Assembly (NCBI GenBank): GCA_944990035.1
Contig: CALYLX010000103.1
Location: forward strand, 1-64,000
Direction of reading: 5' to 3'
DNA length: 64,000 nt
Source: Clitopilus passeckerianus
Lineage: Eukaryota; Basidiomycota; Agaricomycetes; Agaricales; Entolomataceae
This document shows positions 51,067-62,327 of this stretch, piece after piece (position 1 is the stretch's first letter; every line of letters begins with the position of its first letter). The position numbers and the translations under genes are program-made. The notes below the pieces were generated by a model. The model worked only from the letters and a program-made list of their open reading frames with translations. It made no database searches and had not been told where the DNA came from.

Positions 51067-53225
51067 ACTCCTTGTCTCGTCCCTATCGGAAAGAACAGGT
51101 TATGGACTACATATAGGCAATTGGCAGCGTGTGTGCGTGTGTGTGACAAGAACACTGTCAACAGCTCCAACTCCAGCCCCATCAGTCGTTCCCGAAGAAA
51201 CTGGAATAAAGTTATATTTCTCACACTTTTTGGCGATTTGCGCTTGACCTTCACATCTGATCGGACTGGATTTTACTTACGCCTCAGGATGTTCAGATCT
51301 CATGAATGGAATCTCATCTGGTGAGGCAATTACAAGAAGTTATGACAATGGTCTCATCCTTTCCGCCTATCGTGAGGGGTTCATAACTTGACGGTGAATC
51401 TAGTGACTTGTTCATCGCTGTATCATGAGAGGTTCCTCCCAAATAACTGTGCTGAAGAGGGTTAGACGTTGGCGTCAATAGGCAATCATAATCGAAATCC
51501 CTCACGTTCACACACTCTGTGCTTGAGATAGCGAAATTGGGCAGATAACTTTCACCTGCACCTCAGTGAACTACTGTACAACCTAGCCCGGCAGGAACTT
51601 GAACCATAAACGAACTAAACGAGTCGAGCTGACCTTGATCTAACCCTAGAGAACCCTTGGTAACCGATACAGGCCAGCACCGTGAGGCAATTCTCATAGT
51701 TTTAAGAGGTTTGAAAACGCTCCACTTGGGCCCCACCGGGCCAACACATAAATATGCGACCTTTTCTCCGACTCTGTCAACTTGAACCTACCTTCTCTCG
51801 TATCGTCTCTGGCCTTCTTCTTGAACCATGAGTCCGTGATCGGGCTCCCACTATAGGTGCATTGTCCTCTCTGCCTTTAACATTGTACTCATGCTGATGA
51901 TCTTTGAATGGTCGCGTAAATCCACAATTTAGAGGTGATGACAAGGGTTGTGATTAGCTTTATGATACGGTACATCCCAGTAATGTAGCAGACAAACGGT
52001 ATTAGTAGCCTAGTCTAGGTATACAGTGGTATTTAATGATGAATTCATGCTTCCTGCGATTGAAATTGCAGAACGAACCAAACCAATCGAGCTGAAGCGA
52101 ATGTGAACAAAACTAGCCATTTTTTCCTACTATGCGAGCTCTTTATCATAACTGTAGGTGTTCAGAAGATACGGATGGCGAGATTGACTACGTACTCGTG
52201 AGGAGTTGTCTAACGTTGCACCATAGAGAGAGTTTCATGAATGTTGACCATATTCGCGGTCGATTATGACGAAATGGTGGGTTCCACTACGTGCTCCTGA
52301 TGGGTTGTATGGAGTTATGACTCCCGCTTTCGCGATTTCGCATTATCATACCAATCACCCCAATCATAACCGCTCAAAAGCGATTGTCAGATTTTTCGGA
52401 TTCTCCAGATGCCGCCATCCCTTGAGTGACCCGCCGCAAACGTACTAAGACCCACTTATCGCTTCCTCGGAGACTCACCCTTTGTCTTCGATTCACGGTG
52501 CTACACCCAGTCACACCTACCTAGGGTCTACTTGAAGTGCTCAGACTGATCATTCGAAATTGGCTACGAGTACGTTGAAGGTAGACCGGCACATCGTCTA
52601 CGGATCATAACTGAAGTATCTGGCCTCGCCTATGCCCACGGTAGAAGTGATTTCAGCACTACGATGGCTGAGAATGAGACCCTTCTTGTGCTTGAGTATG
52701 TCGTCTCCCGCGGCTTCAGAGTCCCTGAGAATTCATGAACTTCCGGAGGCTACAGTCCAGGATACCCAACGTGATACAATCGGTTGCTTTGTTTATGAGT
52801 GATCTTACGAAGGAATAAGAATCTTTGTACACCTTTAGGACTACGATACCTATATGAGGGCGACGTAGGATGAAATGCGCCACACAGCAGTCCAAGTCAC
52901 CAACTCGCGAAGATACCCCGATCACAGCAAATTTGAATCCTCTTGCTGTTACCCCTTGTACTTTCGCTGAGTATAGCTGTTACTTTAACCCAAGGCGGCG
53001 TCATGATCGTTATGAGAGTGGCATTGTTCGCTCCCCCCGAACACAGTTGAGTCGAGGACCTGTGCACACACCTATAGTCCCACTCAATCCGATATAAATA
53101 CCTGAAAAGCTGAGAACCATAATTCATTGACTTCAGAGACTACTCGATACATTTGTATCAGCATTTCTATCGCAAACCAAGCCACCGCAACCTCTATTGA
53201 CCTTCTGCATCGTCTCACTTCCGTC
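51067..53225. other. 2.2-kb region without supported genes
   Basis: Short frames at 51314-51511 (minus), 52266-52448 (plus) and 52716-53127 (both strands) do not match families and lack splice continuity. A promoter-like AT-rich stretch near 51750 (CATAAATATG) leads only to an ATG followed by an early stop. The right end holds the promoter of the small gene below. Confidence 0.45.
53091..53099 (+). promoter_or_regulatory. TATA-like element upstream of the small cysteine gene
   Basis: GATATAAAT lies 127-135 bases before the ATG at 53226, a plausible core-promoter position given the long CT- and CA-rich leader between them. Confidence 0.4.
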
Positions 53226-53486
53226 ATGGTAAGCTCAGATTATCATTATTTTTAGTCACTGACTAATGTCTACTTCTAGTGCAACGATTCATCCAAGATC
53301 CCAGAAACCCGACCCGGGTCCCACAAGTGTGGTGAAGGACTCAGACCTGGATTTAATGGCCCTCTAGTGTCATACTGCAAATGGGGGACGGGAAAACGTT
53401 CCGACGGATCCTAATATAGATACATACGAAGCGACTGCGGTAGTACCACCTGCAAATGGTCTGCGAGTTACATTGGTCCTAGGTGA
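53226..53486 (+). pseudogene. Small cysteine-containing gene, interrupted by an in-frame stop (candidate)
   Basis: The ATG at 53226 is followed at once by a splice donor GTAAGC, a CTAAT branch-like site and a TAG acceptor (intron 53229-53279). Exon 2 runs in frame for 44 codons (it begins CNDSSKIPETRPG) to TAA at 53412-53414. The same frame then continues another 23 codons with SDCGSTTCKWSAS to TGA at 53484. Cys occurs in both parts and the CKW triplet appears on each side of the stop, suggesting one original repeat-bearing small protein. There is no signal peptide. A 45-residue product is possible as it stands. Readthrough or a loss mutation cannot be told apart from sequence alone. The family is unknown. 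Confidence 0.4.
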
Positions 53487-53775
53487 ACCAGTTCACTGGC
53501 CACTCTGGATGTAACCCATCTCCTTCAAGCTCGTAGTCTAGAGTCTCCCAATGCTAGTTGTGTCTGCTCCTCCCTCATGTTGTCTGTACCAATTTACATG
53601 TTATTTTGGTATTTTGATAATACACTATAGTTCATCCGCCGTCTTTGCTGTTTGGCACAACACGTTGCCAGTGACATTGATTTGGTTGGATAAGAATGAG
53701 TGGAAATGATATTCGCATATCAGCGTGTTGCGCATACTGTTCCCATATGCTCCTGTAACATTCAGTGTCTAGCTG

Positions 53776-55116
53776 TCAGTCATCCTTCACTATCCCACCC
53801 TCGACCATCTTGTCCCATCCCATCTGTTTGTACGTCCAACCAAAAGCTGATCCTCCCAAGTTCGGTGAATGGTAGCTGCATACGCTGAAGTGCATGCCTG
53901 GCTGCCGATGAATCTGGTCTATTTGGTTCATCTCGTCCGATTCAAGTTTGACAAGCTGTTCAAGAGAAATTATGTTAATAAAGAGCGTATACTCGAGTGG
54001 GTAACTCACAGTCATATTCTCCTTCAAGCGGTCCCGCTTCTCAGACTTGGGAATGACAGCTGTTCCACGTGAAACACCCCAGCTAAGCATGATCTGAGCC
54101 TCTGATACGCCCTTCTTTCTCGCGAGCTTTGCTAATACAGCGTTGCCCACAAGCGCACCTCTCGCTACGGGAGAATATGCGGTGACGACGATGCCTCTGT
54201 CATTGCAGAACTTCAAAACCTCATGTTGAGGGAGTGCTGGATGAAGCTCAATTTGGTTAACGGATGGAACAGTCTTTGCAGTACGAAGGAGCGTAGTCAG
54301 TGTCTTGAGGCTAAAGTTGGATACTCCGATGGCCCGAGTTTTACCTGCCAGTATCCATTGACATCAGCCTATATTCGTGCTAATAGGACCCACCATTGAG
54401 AACGAGCTTTTCCATCTCAGCCCATGTTTCCGCATAGGTAGGACTTTCATCAGGTGGCAAGGCCTTTCCTGTTCGTAGAGGCCATGGTGTGAATGTCCTT
54501 TAACCCTTTCACAGGAAAGATCAAATGTTTACCTGTTCTGTCTTTGGCTTGGGGCCAGTGCATTAGGTATAGATCCACATAAGCCAGCCCCAATTTCTTC
54601 AAGCTGAGATTCAGAGCAGCTTCGACGTTTCCATGGTCTTTGCTCCTGAGCCATCTATGTAAGTACCACTGCCACCCTTGCAATTTGTGCCTTACGCCAG
54701 TTTCGTAGTGATAAATAGCTCGTGTCTCGGGACATTTGATCCTTGCAAGGCCTTACCAACAGACTCTTCGTTTCCTATTCTCACTCGTCAAAACAAAATA
54801 TATTAGAAATGAAGGCGATCAATCAACCATAGCCAGCAGCCTTCGAATTACGAGCGTCATTTCTACGTTGCCCAAGCTGGAGATGATAAAGATCGTACCG
54901 TGTCAATATGGCGGTAGCCCAGCTCAAGGGCATCTATGACCATTCTTGTAACATTTTCGCCCTCCCCAGGAGCACCCATCCAGCAGCTATTCCGAGAAGG
55001 CCCCAGTCAACACACTAACCAATTCACCGAGAGGGTCTACTTCACCCAAAACCGACTGCTGGGAAGAGTTGCCCGGTATTCAAGCAAAACGAGGGGATAT
55101 CAATCTGTGGGGCCAT
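53776..55116 (-). CDS. Aldo-keto reductase, copy 1 of a tandem pair
   Basis: NADPH-dependent carbonyl reductase of the AKR superfamily; substrate unknown. The start at 55116 gives [20 protein letters not shown], then an intron, then [20 protein letters not shown]. The catalytic Asp and Tyr lie in YRHIDT and, after the next intron, [14 protein letters not shown]. Lys is in FITTKLAW and His in [10 protein letters not shown]. The barrel continues with [55 protein letters not shown] and [16 protein letters not shown]. It ends [11 protein letters not shown]. About six introns. The same-strand neighbour at 55215-56537 is a paralogue, only about 100 bases from this start. Confidence 0.9.
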
Positions 55117-55214
55117 GGAGGGAGGATGAGAGGAGCGCTGTGGCGATCGCCGGCCCCTCGGGTCCGCTTGCCGATGGTTCACAAGGTTGTTTCTATTAGG
55201 CGCTTGATGGGCGC

Positions 55215-56537
55215 TTATGTCTGCCTCATTACACCACCTTCTATCATATCCCAGCCCAACTGTTCATACGTCCACCCGAAAGCAGATCCTCCTAGATCTG
55301 AAGAATGAAAGCCGCAAACGCTACGATGCATGCCCGGACGCGTGTGCAAGCGATCTAACACAAGCATATCCTCTGGATCGAGGCTGACAAGCTAGCATCC
55401 AGAGCTCCTTAAAACAAGCTCCAGAGACATGAACAAACTTATACTTACCGTGATGTTCTCTTTTAGACGTTCGTGATGCACGGATTTTGGGATTACCACA
55501 GTTCCGCGCTGTACACCCCAGCTGAGCAGGGCCTGAGCAGATGTCACACCCGCCTTTTGCGCTATTCCAGAGACGTCAGGATCGCTGGCAAGCTTATTCT
55601 TTGCTACAGGCGAATAAGCAGTCACAAGAATGCCGTGGTCATTGCAAAACTTAATTAGCTCGTGTTGGGGCAGGGAAGGATGGGCTTCAATCTGATTCAC
55701 CGCCGGAATCGTAGACGTCCTCTTGAAGAGCGTTGAAAGCGTCTTAATGCTGAAGTTTGAGACGCCGATGGCACGAATCTTCCCTGGCTCCTTCATAAGA
55801 ATTGCCGAGACTAAGCAGATCAGGACTAACCCGCGGCTTTAAGTCTTTCCAACTCGACCCAGGTTTCGCAAAAGGTCGGACTCTCATCGGGTTGAAGGGT
55901 TGATCCTAGTCAGAGATAGGTAATATCAAGTTTCAAAGTTGCTTGGAACTTGGCGTACCAGAAGTAGAAAAGGCCTGGGGCCAGTGAATCAAGTAGAGGT
56001 TCACATACGTTAGCCCTAGCTTCTGAAGACTCAGGTCCAGTGCTGAAGCGACATTGCCGTGATCTTCGCTCCTGAACGAGACGGACGATAAGATATCAGA
56101 GGAAAGACCTAGACAACAATAACTGACGCGAGCTTCGTCGTTACGAAGAGTTCATGCCTCGGAACTCCGGACTCTCTAATAGCTTTACCGACAGATTCTT
56201 CGTTTTCTTGACAGGCGATTATCCCATGAGTCACCTAGGCCAAGAACAACAAAACGCACCATAGTTAGCAGCCTTTTGACATTTCCATTAGGACATCTGG
56301 TAGAAAGGCGGTCAGAAGGCACCTTACAGTGTCAATATGTCGGTAGCCAATATTCAGCGCAGCTTTGACCATCTTCACGACATGCTCGCCTTCTCCAGGA
56401 CGGCCCATCCAACAGCTAATCAACGGACTCAAAATCGGTTGAAGCCACTCTTTGCATTCATCTTACCCGATGCCGACTGCGGGAATCATCTGGCCCGTAT
56501 TCAACGCAAAAGATGGAATTTTCACGTCAGAGGTCAT
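55215..56537 (-). CDS. Aldo-keto reductase, copy 2 of a tandem pair
   Basis: Paralogue of the gene at 53776-55116 with the same exon layout. [20 protein letters not shown] is followed by an intron, then [20 protein letters not shown] and YRHIDT. The catalytic elements remain (HIDT plus the Tyr exon, Lys in the next exon, MHWPQA). Next come [59 protein letters not shown] and [16 protein letters not shown]. It ends GGVMRQT at 55215. About six introns. It starts 512 bases from the divergently transcribed IGPS gene. No disabling mutation is seen, so both copies look functional. Confidence 0.88.
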
Positions 56538-57049
56538 CGTGGTCAGAATTGAAGCCTGAGATACATCACATGTGCACGAAGTTTGATCAACCGAGGCTCA
56601 CGACGCTCCAAGAAAGGCGCAATCCCAGGGATAATCTGTCTCTCCGCTCGCATAGTCTTATATTTCGTGGTGTGAAGCGCATTGGATATTGTACCTGCTA
56701 CCATGGTCCCAAGTTGGTTGCGCACACATCCAAGAATAGCACCAGAAACCAGGGAGTTTTGAGAGTAGAACCTTGAGTAGAATTGACATGAGCGTAAGGG
56801 GAGGTATAATTTTTCGAGAGGTCGAGCCAGAACTATATGTCATTGTGTCAAGACTGTTTGATTGTCACTCCCAGCAGAGTGGAAGGAGGTAGAAGGACCG
56901 CACTTGGGGCGTAAGCGAGCAACCAAAACGGAACATGAGGATTCGGCACAGAATACGGCGTGACGGCATTGGCCTCCCCGTCTTTTGGTACATCACAATG
57001 ATGATGATTTATCCAAAGATTATCCCTTCCTTCTACCTTTGCTCTTCCC
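56538..57049. promoter_or_regulatory. Divergent promoter between AKR copy 2 and IGPS gene
   Basis: A 512-bp gap separates the ATGs of the AKR and IGPS genes. An AT-rich patch occurs near 56800-56850. No GCN4-type TGACTC site was clearly seen by eye; I did not scan exhaustively. Confidence 0.45.
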
Positions 57050-58558
57050 ATGTCTTCTGCAAAGGATTCTGGTAAAGCACCAACCATTCTCGAGACTATC
57101 TATGCCCAACGCGCAAAGGACGTAGAAGCTGCCAAGGCTACTCCTGGGACAACACCAGCTGACATTGAGGCTCTACTTTCCTCCAATGTCGCACCAACCC
57201 TCATCCCACTTGTGGAACGCCTGAAGCGGAACCCGAGCACTTCTACGTCCTTCCCATCCCCCTCACTGATGGCAGAAATAAAAAGAGCAAGCCCTTCAAA
57301 AGGGGCCATCGCGCTCTCTGCCAATCCTGCTCAACAAGCACTCACCTATGCCCTCTCTGGTGCTTCTGTTATTTCCGTCCTTACAGAGCCTACATGGTTC
57401 AAAGGCTCTCTCCTGGATCTTCGTTTAGCTCGTCAGGCAGTCGATGCACTACCTGATCGACCAGCTATCCTACGCAAAGAGTTTATTCTAGACGAATATC
57501 AGATCATGGAAGCACGACTTCATGGTGCAGATACCGTTCTGCTCATAGTCGCCATGCTTTCCCCCGAACGACTGCAAGAACTATACAAATACTCCCTCTC
57601 TTTAGGCATGGAGCCTCTCGTCGAGGTGAATAACGCCGACGAGATGGCTCTTGCTCTCAACCTCGGGGCCAAAGTCATCGGCGTTAACAACCGCAACCTA
57701 CACGACTTCAACGTTGACATGGGGACCACTAGCAGATTAGCCGACATGGTTCGGGAGAAGGACATCATCCTTTGCGCCTTGAGCGGAATCTCCAGCTCGA
57801 AGGACATCGACACCTACAAAGACCAGGGTGTCCGCGCAGTCCTGATAGGAGAAGCTCTCATGCGTGCGCCAGATACGGGAGCTTTCATTCGAGAGCTTCT
57901 TGCTTGGCCTGAACCAGCGTCACAAAAGGTTCAAAAGCCGTGGATCATCGCATCTGGCGCCAGATCCGTAGAAGAAGCAAACAAACAAATCGACCGTGGC
58001 GCCCACATCATCAGTCTCGAATTCAGCGGTGTCACCAGCTCCAGCATTGATTTCGCACTACATGTCTCCATGAGCGTATTCGCTCGCCGTTTCTCTCCTA
58101 CCTCGATTTCCTCCCAGCTCACGTTGTCTACCATGGAACCCTGGTTCACGGCTCAAAACCGACTCCTTGCACAGGGCAAATACCCCCTGCTCATGGGCCA
58201 TTTCAACGATATTCCCCTCGAACGGATCATCCAGCTGACCTCGTTCGCACGCCTGGATCTAGTCCAACTCGACCACACCGCACCTGCTGGGTGGTCGAAG
58301 CACATCCCTGTGCCAGTCGTTCGCCGGTTCAAGGCGTCCGACCACGACATTATTCAACCAGGAGAACATTCATTCATCATGTTTGAATCAGCCGACAACT
58401 TGGATAATTTGGTGAAGTTCGTCGAAAAAGGAGATGCGCCTGGGTGGCCGTTGCCCATCATTCTATCTGGTTTTGCCACCTCGGAGCAGGCATATGCTTC
58501 AGAGGCTGTCAAGAGGTTGAAACCCTGGGCAATCAAGCTGAATCAGGGAGCGCAATAA
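57050..58558 (+). CDS. Indole-3-glycerol-phosphate synthase fused to a degenerate PRAI-like domain
   Basis: A single intronless frame of 502 residues. Residues 1-290 form an IGPS domain (tryptophan pathway; CDRP to indole-glycerol phosphate). All key positions remain: AEIKRASPSKG (E76, K78, K84), LRKEF (K143), VEV (E192), GVNNRNL (N213) and LSG (S245). Residues about 295-500 match the PRAI domain of fungal TRP1/TrpC in outline (PVPVVRRF, LDLVQL, PIILSG, PWAIKL). However, the catalytic Cys of KICG reads Ser (IASG), VQLHG reads VQLDH, and the Asp/Gly-rich phosphate loop is gone. No N-terminal GATase domain lies upstream, unlike the trifunctional fungal enzyme of about 700+ residues. It probably lacks PRAI activity. 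Confidence 0.88.
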   Translation: MSSAKDSGKAPTILETIYAQRAKDVEAAKATPGTTPADIEALLSSNVAPTLIPLVERLKRNPSTSTSFPSPSLMAEIKRASPSKGAIALSANPAQQALTYALSGASVISVLTEPTWFKGSLLDLRLARQAVDALPDRPAILRKEFILDEYQIMEARLHGADTVLLIVAMLSPERLQELYKYSLSLGMEPLVEVNNADEMALALNLGAKVIGVNNRNLHDFNVDMGTTSRLADMVREKDIILCALSGISSSKDIDTYKDQGVRAVLIGEALMRAPDTGAFIRELLAWPEPASQKVQKPWIIASGARSVEEANKQIDRGAHIISLEFSGVTSSSIDFALHVSMSVFARRFSPTSISSQLTLSTMEPWFTAQNRLLAQGKYPLLMGHFNDIPLERIIQLTSFARLDLVQLDHTAPAGWSKHIPVPVVRRFKASDHDIIQPGEHSFIMFESADNLDNLVKFVEKGDAPGWPLPIILSGFATSEQAYASEAVKRLKPWAIKLNQGAQ

Positions 58559-59096
58559 TACTACATGTTTTCGTCGTTCTTACTGTAACACCATTTGAGC
58601 AGTAAACCAAATAGAAGCGAAGCTTTCTGATTGCAATTAATCAATCTATATGAGTGCTGACTGGCTGTGCGAACCCAATCAGCAGCCTGGCAACCGCCAC
58701 TGATAGTTTCATGCAAAACAGACATTTCGACAGCTTCTATCCAACGGCATCCCAGGCCTCCAGGACACCTTTACACCTGGCGTTTTCTTAAAGAACAAAT
58801 GGGGAGCTGCCACATCATTTCACTGGGGCAGAGGTTCGACACGTAGGTAGTCGGGTGGATCACAGAAGCTGACTCAAAGAGTTGAAGGGTTGAGAGGGGT
58901 AGTCTGATAACACGTATCAAGTAATAAATAACAATGGCCATCCTAGATGAGTAAGGAAACAACAGGCACTAAAAACGATACAAATAGGATCGAGAGCAAA
59001 TATGCAGGGAGAGATATACAACGTGGCGATGATTGACCGGAGAGGAGACGGAGTTGAATCAGAGACCTATAAACTAGGGTGTAAGGAGTGTTGAGC
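58559..59096. other. Convergent intergenic region
   Basis: It lies between the IGPS stop and the stop of the CUE gene. The only frame of note (58771-58962, minus) has no motif. Nothing else is seen. Confidence 0.5.
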
Positions 59097-59996
59097 TCAT
59101 TCTGCTTTCGAAGCAGATCCATTTTGTTGTTGCTGAGCGAGCATTCTCCTGAAAACAGGTTGTTAACCTCTTTAAGTCAGGCAGTAGGAAGGAGTGATAC
59201 GCACTGCCTTGCAGCTAAAATCATCTGTGCTTTCCTTTCCCGCAAACTCTGTTCCCTCTTCTCAGCGCTTTCTTCCCATGCTGCCTTTCCACCTGCTTCT
59301 TCCACAGGCTGCTCTGAGTCGACACGATCGTGGAGGTTATACCTTGCTATTAGACTCTCGTGTGCCTTTGTTGCTGTGGATTGCGCGGCCGGTTGTGCAG
59401 GTCTGGCGGTATTAGCTGCGTTATTCGTTGTAGTATCTCGAGGGAACAGTGTGTAGTAAGCTGGTGGCGGCTAAGTGAAATGGTAGCAGGAGGTTAGAGG
59501 GGATGATCTAGTATTTTGTAAACCACATACTGCGTCCAAGAATCCTCTCTCGAGTATCTTATTCGACGTCTGTTCGACGCTCCCCGACCGCATAAGATCG
59601 TATCGGACATTATCCCTTTTGCACACGTTAGCACCAGAGTTCCAGCCACAACCCACAAAAGGTTCAAGGATCACTTACACTGGTATGTCGGGGAACATGT
59701 TGGCTATCGTGTCAATCTGGAGAAGGCAAGAAGTGATGAGCGACTGCGTCCTTGATAGGGTTGGATATGGTAGCGCAAGAGTACCAAGACTACAGACCAT
59801 TGGCTGAGTGACCGGCTTTGGTCTGAATCCAAGCATATCCGCAGCAGAGCGCCTTTCTGGCGTCTCAGTACCTATCAAACTGTCAATCTACAGAGCTAAA
59901 TGATGCTTAAAGAATGATAGACGCACTTGAGGTTGCCCACCGAAAGATGAAGACGATGACAGCGAACGCGACGAGAACGTTAACGACTTCTCCCAT
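59097..59996 (-). CDS. CUE1: Cue1-like CUE-domain membrane protein (ERAD)
   Basis: ER-membrane CUE protein that recruits an E2 such as Ubc7 in ER-associated degradation. The N-terminus MGEVVNVLVAFAVIVFIFRW is a single membrane anchor, followed after an intron by a short stretch with TPERRSAADMLGFRPKPVT. The CUE domain reads IDTIANMFPDIPVDNVRYDL and MRSGSVEQTSNKILERGFL, with the MFP and LL-type motifs. A Pro/Ala/Thr-rich linker leads to KAHESLIARYNLHDRV and a C-terminal helical end (SAEKREQSLRERKAQMILAA, RQRMLAQQQQNGSASKAE), which suits the Ubc7-binding helix. Four introns. Length is about 210 residues, near Cue1. Confidence 0.86.
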
Positions 59997-60540
59997 GATG
60001 GCCTCGGTACTCTTCTTCCCTGTTCCTTGTTGTTATTCTCTTCAAAATACGATGGACTGGAACGATAGGTCTTGAGAGTGACAACCCTTGACCGACGGAG
60101 GCACTTTCAGATCTTGGTTAGCTGGAAATTAGAGGGTAATCACGTTACACTCAACTGTTATGACACGGCTTGATCGGATGTCGGGTGTCGGACACGCCGA
60201 ATGCTTCCGTAACCTTTCTTGTCATCCAGAATGACCATCATGGTCGATAGCATGATTTTCTCTGAGCACGACAGGTTGAGTATATTGTGCCATCATCCCT
60301 CTCATTTCCTATTGTCTAGAACTTGCTCTTGTTTCCCATCTGGTTTTCTTAGTCTTTACAGGTCGGCTCAGGCCCTTGTGGCAGAATAATTTGCTGCATT
60401 CAAATAATATTGCTGCTTCCGCCCCACTTTTCCGTTACACCGACTAAACTAAGCACTAGATCCTGTCTGGAGTATCGTCCATTACGTGGTTCGGTTCAGT
60501 ACCTCCGACCAGACGGACCGACTGAAGCCACCCAGCTCTC
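59997..60540. other. Intergenic region upstream of the CUE gene
   Basis: About 540 bases of CUE promoter and spacer. No coding frame or repeat is supported here. Confidence 0.5.
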
Positions 60541-61560
60541 GCGAGCCATTACTATCCTTCGCTCCTCTTCAAGATACTTGCTCCTCTGTGAATCTTTGCA
60601 CCCATACCACACATCTCTGAGGTTAGTTGAAATAGAAACAGGGAGATTTGCCTGTTGAACCATATTCGTCGACCTGGTGGCGGTGTCGGCCAGTCAAAGA
60701 CCGAATCTCCAGAAGGGCGAGAACTCGCGAAAACCGAAAACCTTCCAAAAGGTTGGGTGTTCTTCTGCGTCAAATTCTAAAAAATTAAGATTTTCAAGTT
60801 TCCCAAAAGATTCCCATAGTGCTGTATCGGAAGAAGGTAATTGATATGATAAACCGGTGATGAAAGGGCACAAGCGGGGTAGTTCCGTAATGAGGTCGGG
60901 GATACAGAATGGAATTAAGAAAGAGGTAGGATGACTGAGCGTCACCAAAAATGCTCAGTGTCTTCAAAGCAGGTATGGGTATTGGCTTATGCAAGTTCTT
61001 GCACCAGCTCATGTCCTGCTCTGATACGGAGTCAAGCACGTCGTCAAGAATAAGGCTCTCCAAGTTTCGCGGGTGTTGAAGTTTGGAAGAATGGATGAAA
61101 GTGATGCAAATTGATAGCTCTCTTCACCCGGGAAAGCAATCTCCAGATGCATAAGGGACGGAATAGAGTGTGGTTCATATACGACATCAAAGAACGTTCG
61201 GTTCTCAAGGCGAAGATGCTCTAGCTGAGGGTTATTCTTGTCGAGAGCGACAACGTCGAGACACCACGGAAGGAGTTGAGCATGCGAATTCGGCCGCCTC
61301 ATAGAAGCGGACTTCTGAGAGCTTATACAACTTCGCCACATCAACTAGCATCGTTAGTTTCCGAGTGCCTATCGTTCAAGAAGCTGCAAGGCAACTTCTG
61401 GACGGTGGACTGGCAGCCACGCCCAATTTCACAACATCAGGGAGTTCAGAGCAACACGACGCCAGCGTGAACATAAATGTATGACTGCTAATGACTGTTT
61501 AAACATGTGGGTATTCTCGTCTTCACGTTTGCCCAAATCCAGAGGAGGTACCGTTGAGAA
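60541..61560 (-). pseudogene. F-box protein pseudogene, truncated paralogue of 62328-64000
   Basis: Three separate frames match blocks of the intact gene to the right: DMSWCKNLHKPIPIPALKTL (intact: DRSWCKNLHLPIQFPALRYL), ITELPRLCPFITGLSY (KELPRLCPFINKLVY) and ALWESFGKLENLNF (SLWESFGLLENLEY). The equivalent of the WRRIALNSQTLWNWAP block reads WRRVALNSLML, stop, NWAW, and further stops follow near 61340-61380 in LLER-stop. The middle region is missing and its parts lie in different frames, so the copy is dead. It is direct-oriented to its relative, with a LINE fragment between. The limits are approximate. Confidence 0.8.
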
Positions 61561-61750
61561 AGATGTGGTAGGACTTTTTTTTTTTGGTGGAGCCGTTAAA
61601 GGTTCAGACAGCAGACAACGTCAGCTTCTTCGGCAGGCTGTGAAATGGGAGTTGCACCCTTGAGGAGCATTGAAGCCACCCCGGGGAAATGCGTTACGCA
61701 CACCTCATGAAAGGTAGTGTGGGACTACGGTTTCACTGGTGTCGCCGAAA

Positions 61751-62182
61751 CTATCCCAGGCCCCGTTTACCCACTAAAACCCCAGTCTGCCCTATCCAGT
61801 CTACGGGCAGAACTTCTTTATTCGCGAGTACGCGGTCCCAGGTCCTGAGGACTTTGTACTTTTGGAGGGCTCTTGGGATGAACTTCTTTCTGTTTGTCAT
61901 CAGGCTTTCTACTTTGAGCCTCGTGTTTAGTTTTCGCATTATCATCTTTTCGATTGATTTCTGTGTCTCGTATTTTTGTGGAATGCCGTCGTTTTGGATT
62001 ACTCTTGTGCACCTTACACACCAGATCAGGTATGCAGCTTTAGAGATGAGGATCCCTGCTAGGCTTGGTTTGATCCATCTTCCGTATTCCGTTGCCCATA
62101 TCTGTTTGATTATTTCCCAAATGATCTCCTGGGCCGGGGCGCGACATTCCGAAATGAATGATCGATCCCTCGTATTGAGCAA
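61751..62182 (-). mobile_element. Fragment of a non-LTR retrotransposon ORF2 (3' end)
   Basis: A 143-codon frame with LISKAAYLIWCVRCTRVIQN, then KLNTRLKVESLMTNRKKF, RALQKYKVLRTWDRVL and DWIGQTGVLVGKRGLG resembles the C-terminal end of RT/RNase-H-like proteins of LINE elements in basidiomycetes. From memory, their ends carry HLIWKIRCERVI..., LTTDR... and TW...GVLVG. No reverse transcriptase domain remains upstream. This is a truncated copy, probably inserted between the two F-box relatives. Confidence 0.6.
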
Positions 62183-62327
62183 TCATGCCTTCATGAAAAT
62201 TCACAGTATTTCATAAATAACTGGTTTCCTCACGGATCGCCACAGATGCAAGGAGCCTCGCCAATTCAGAGCTGAATGCATTGAACGTTTGCCAACGTTG
62301 TACAGGTTCTAGATTGTGTCGCTGCCT

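Noticed and set aside
51720..51860. Promoter-like stretch with an ATG near 51830
   Set aside because: The frame stops after three codons and no good intron extends it.
61689..62216. 175-codon plus-strand frame
   Set aside because: It is antisense to the LINE-like frame, which has the more convincing protein pattern.
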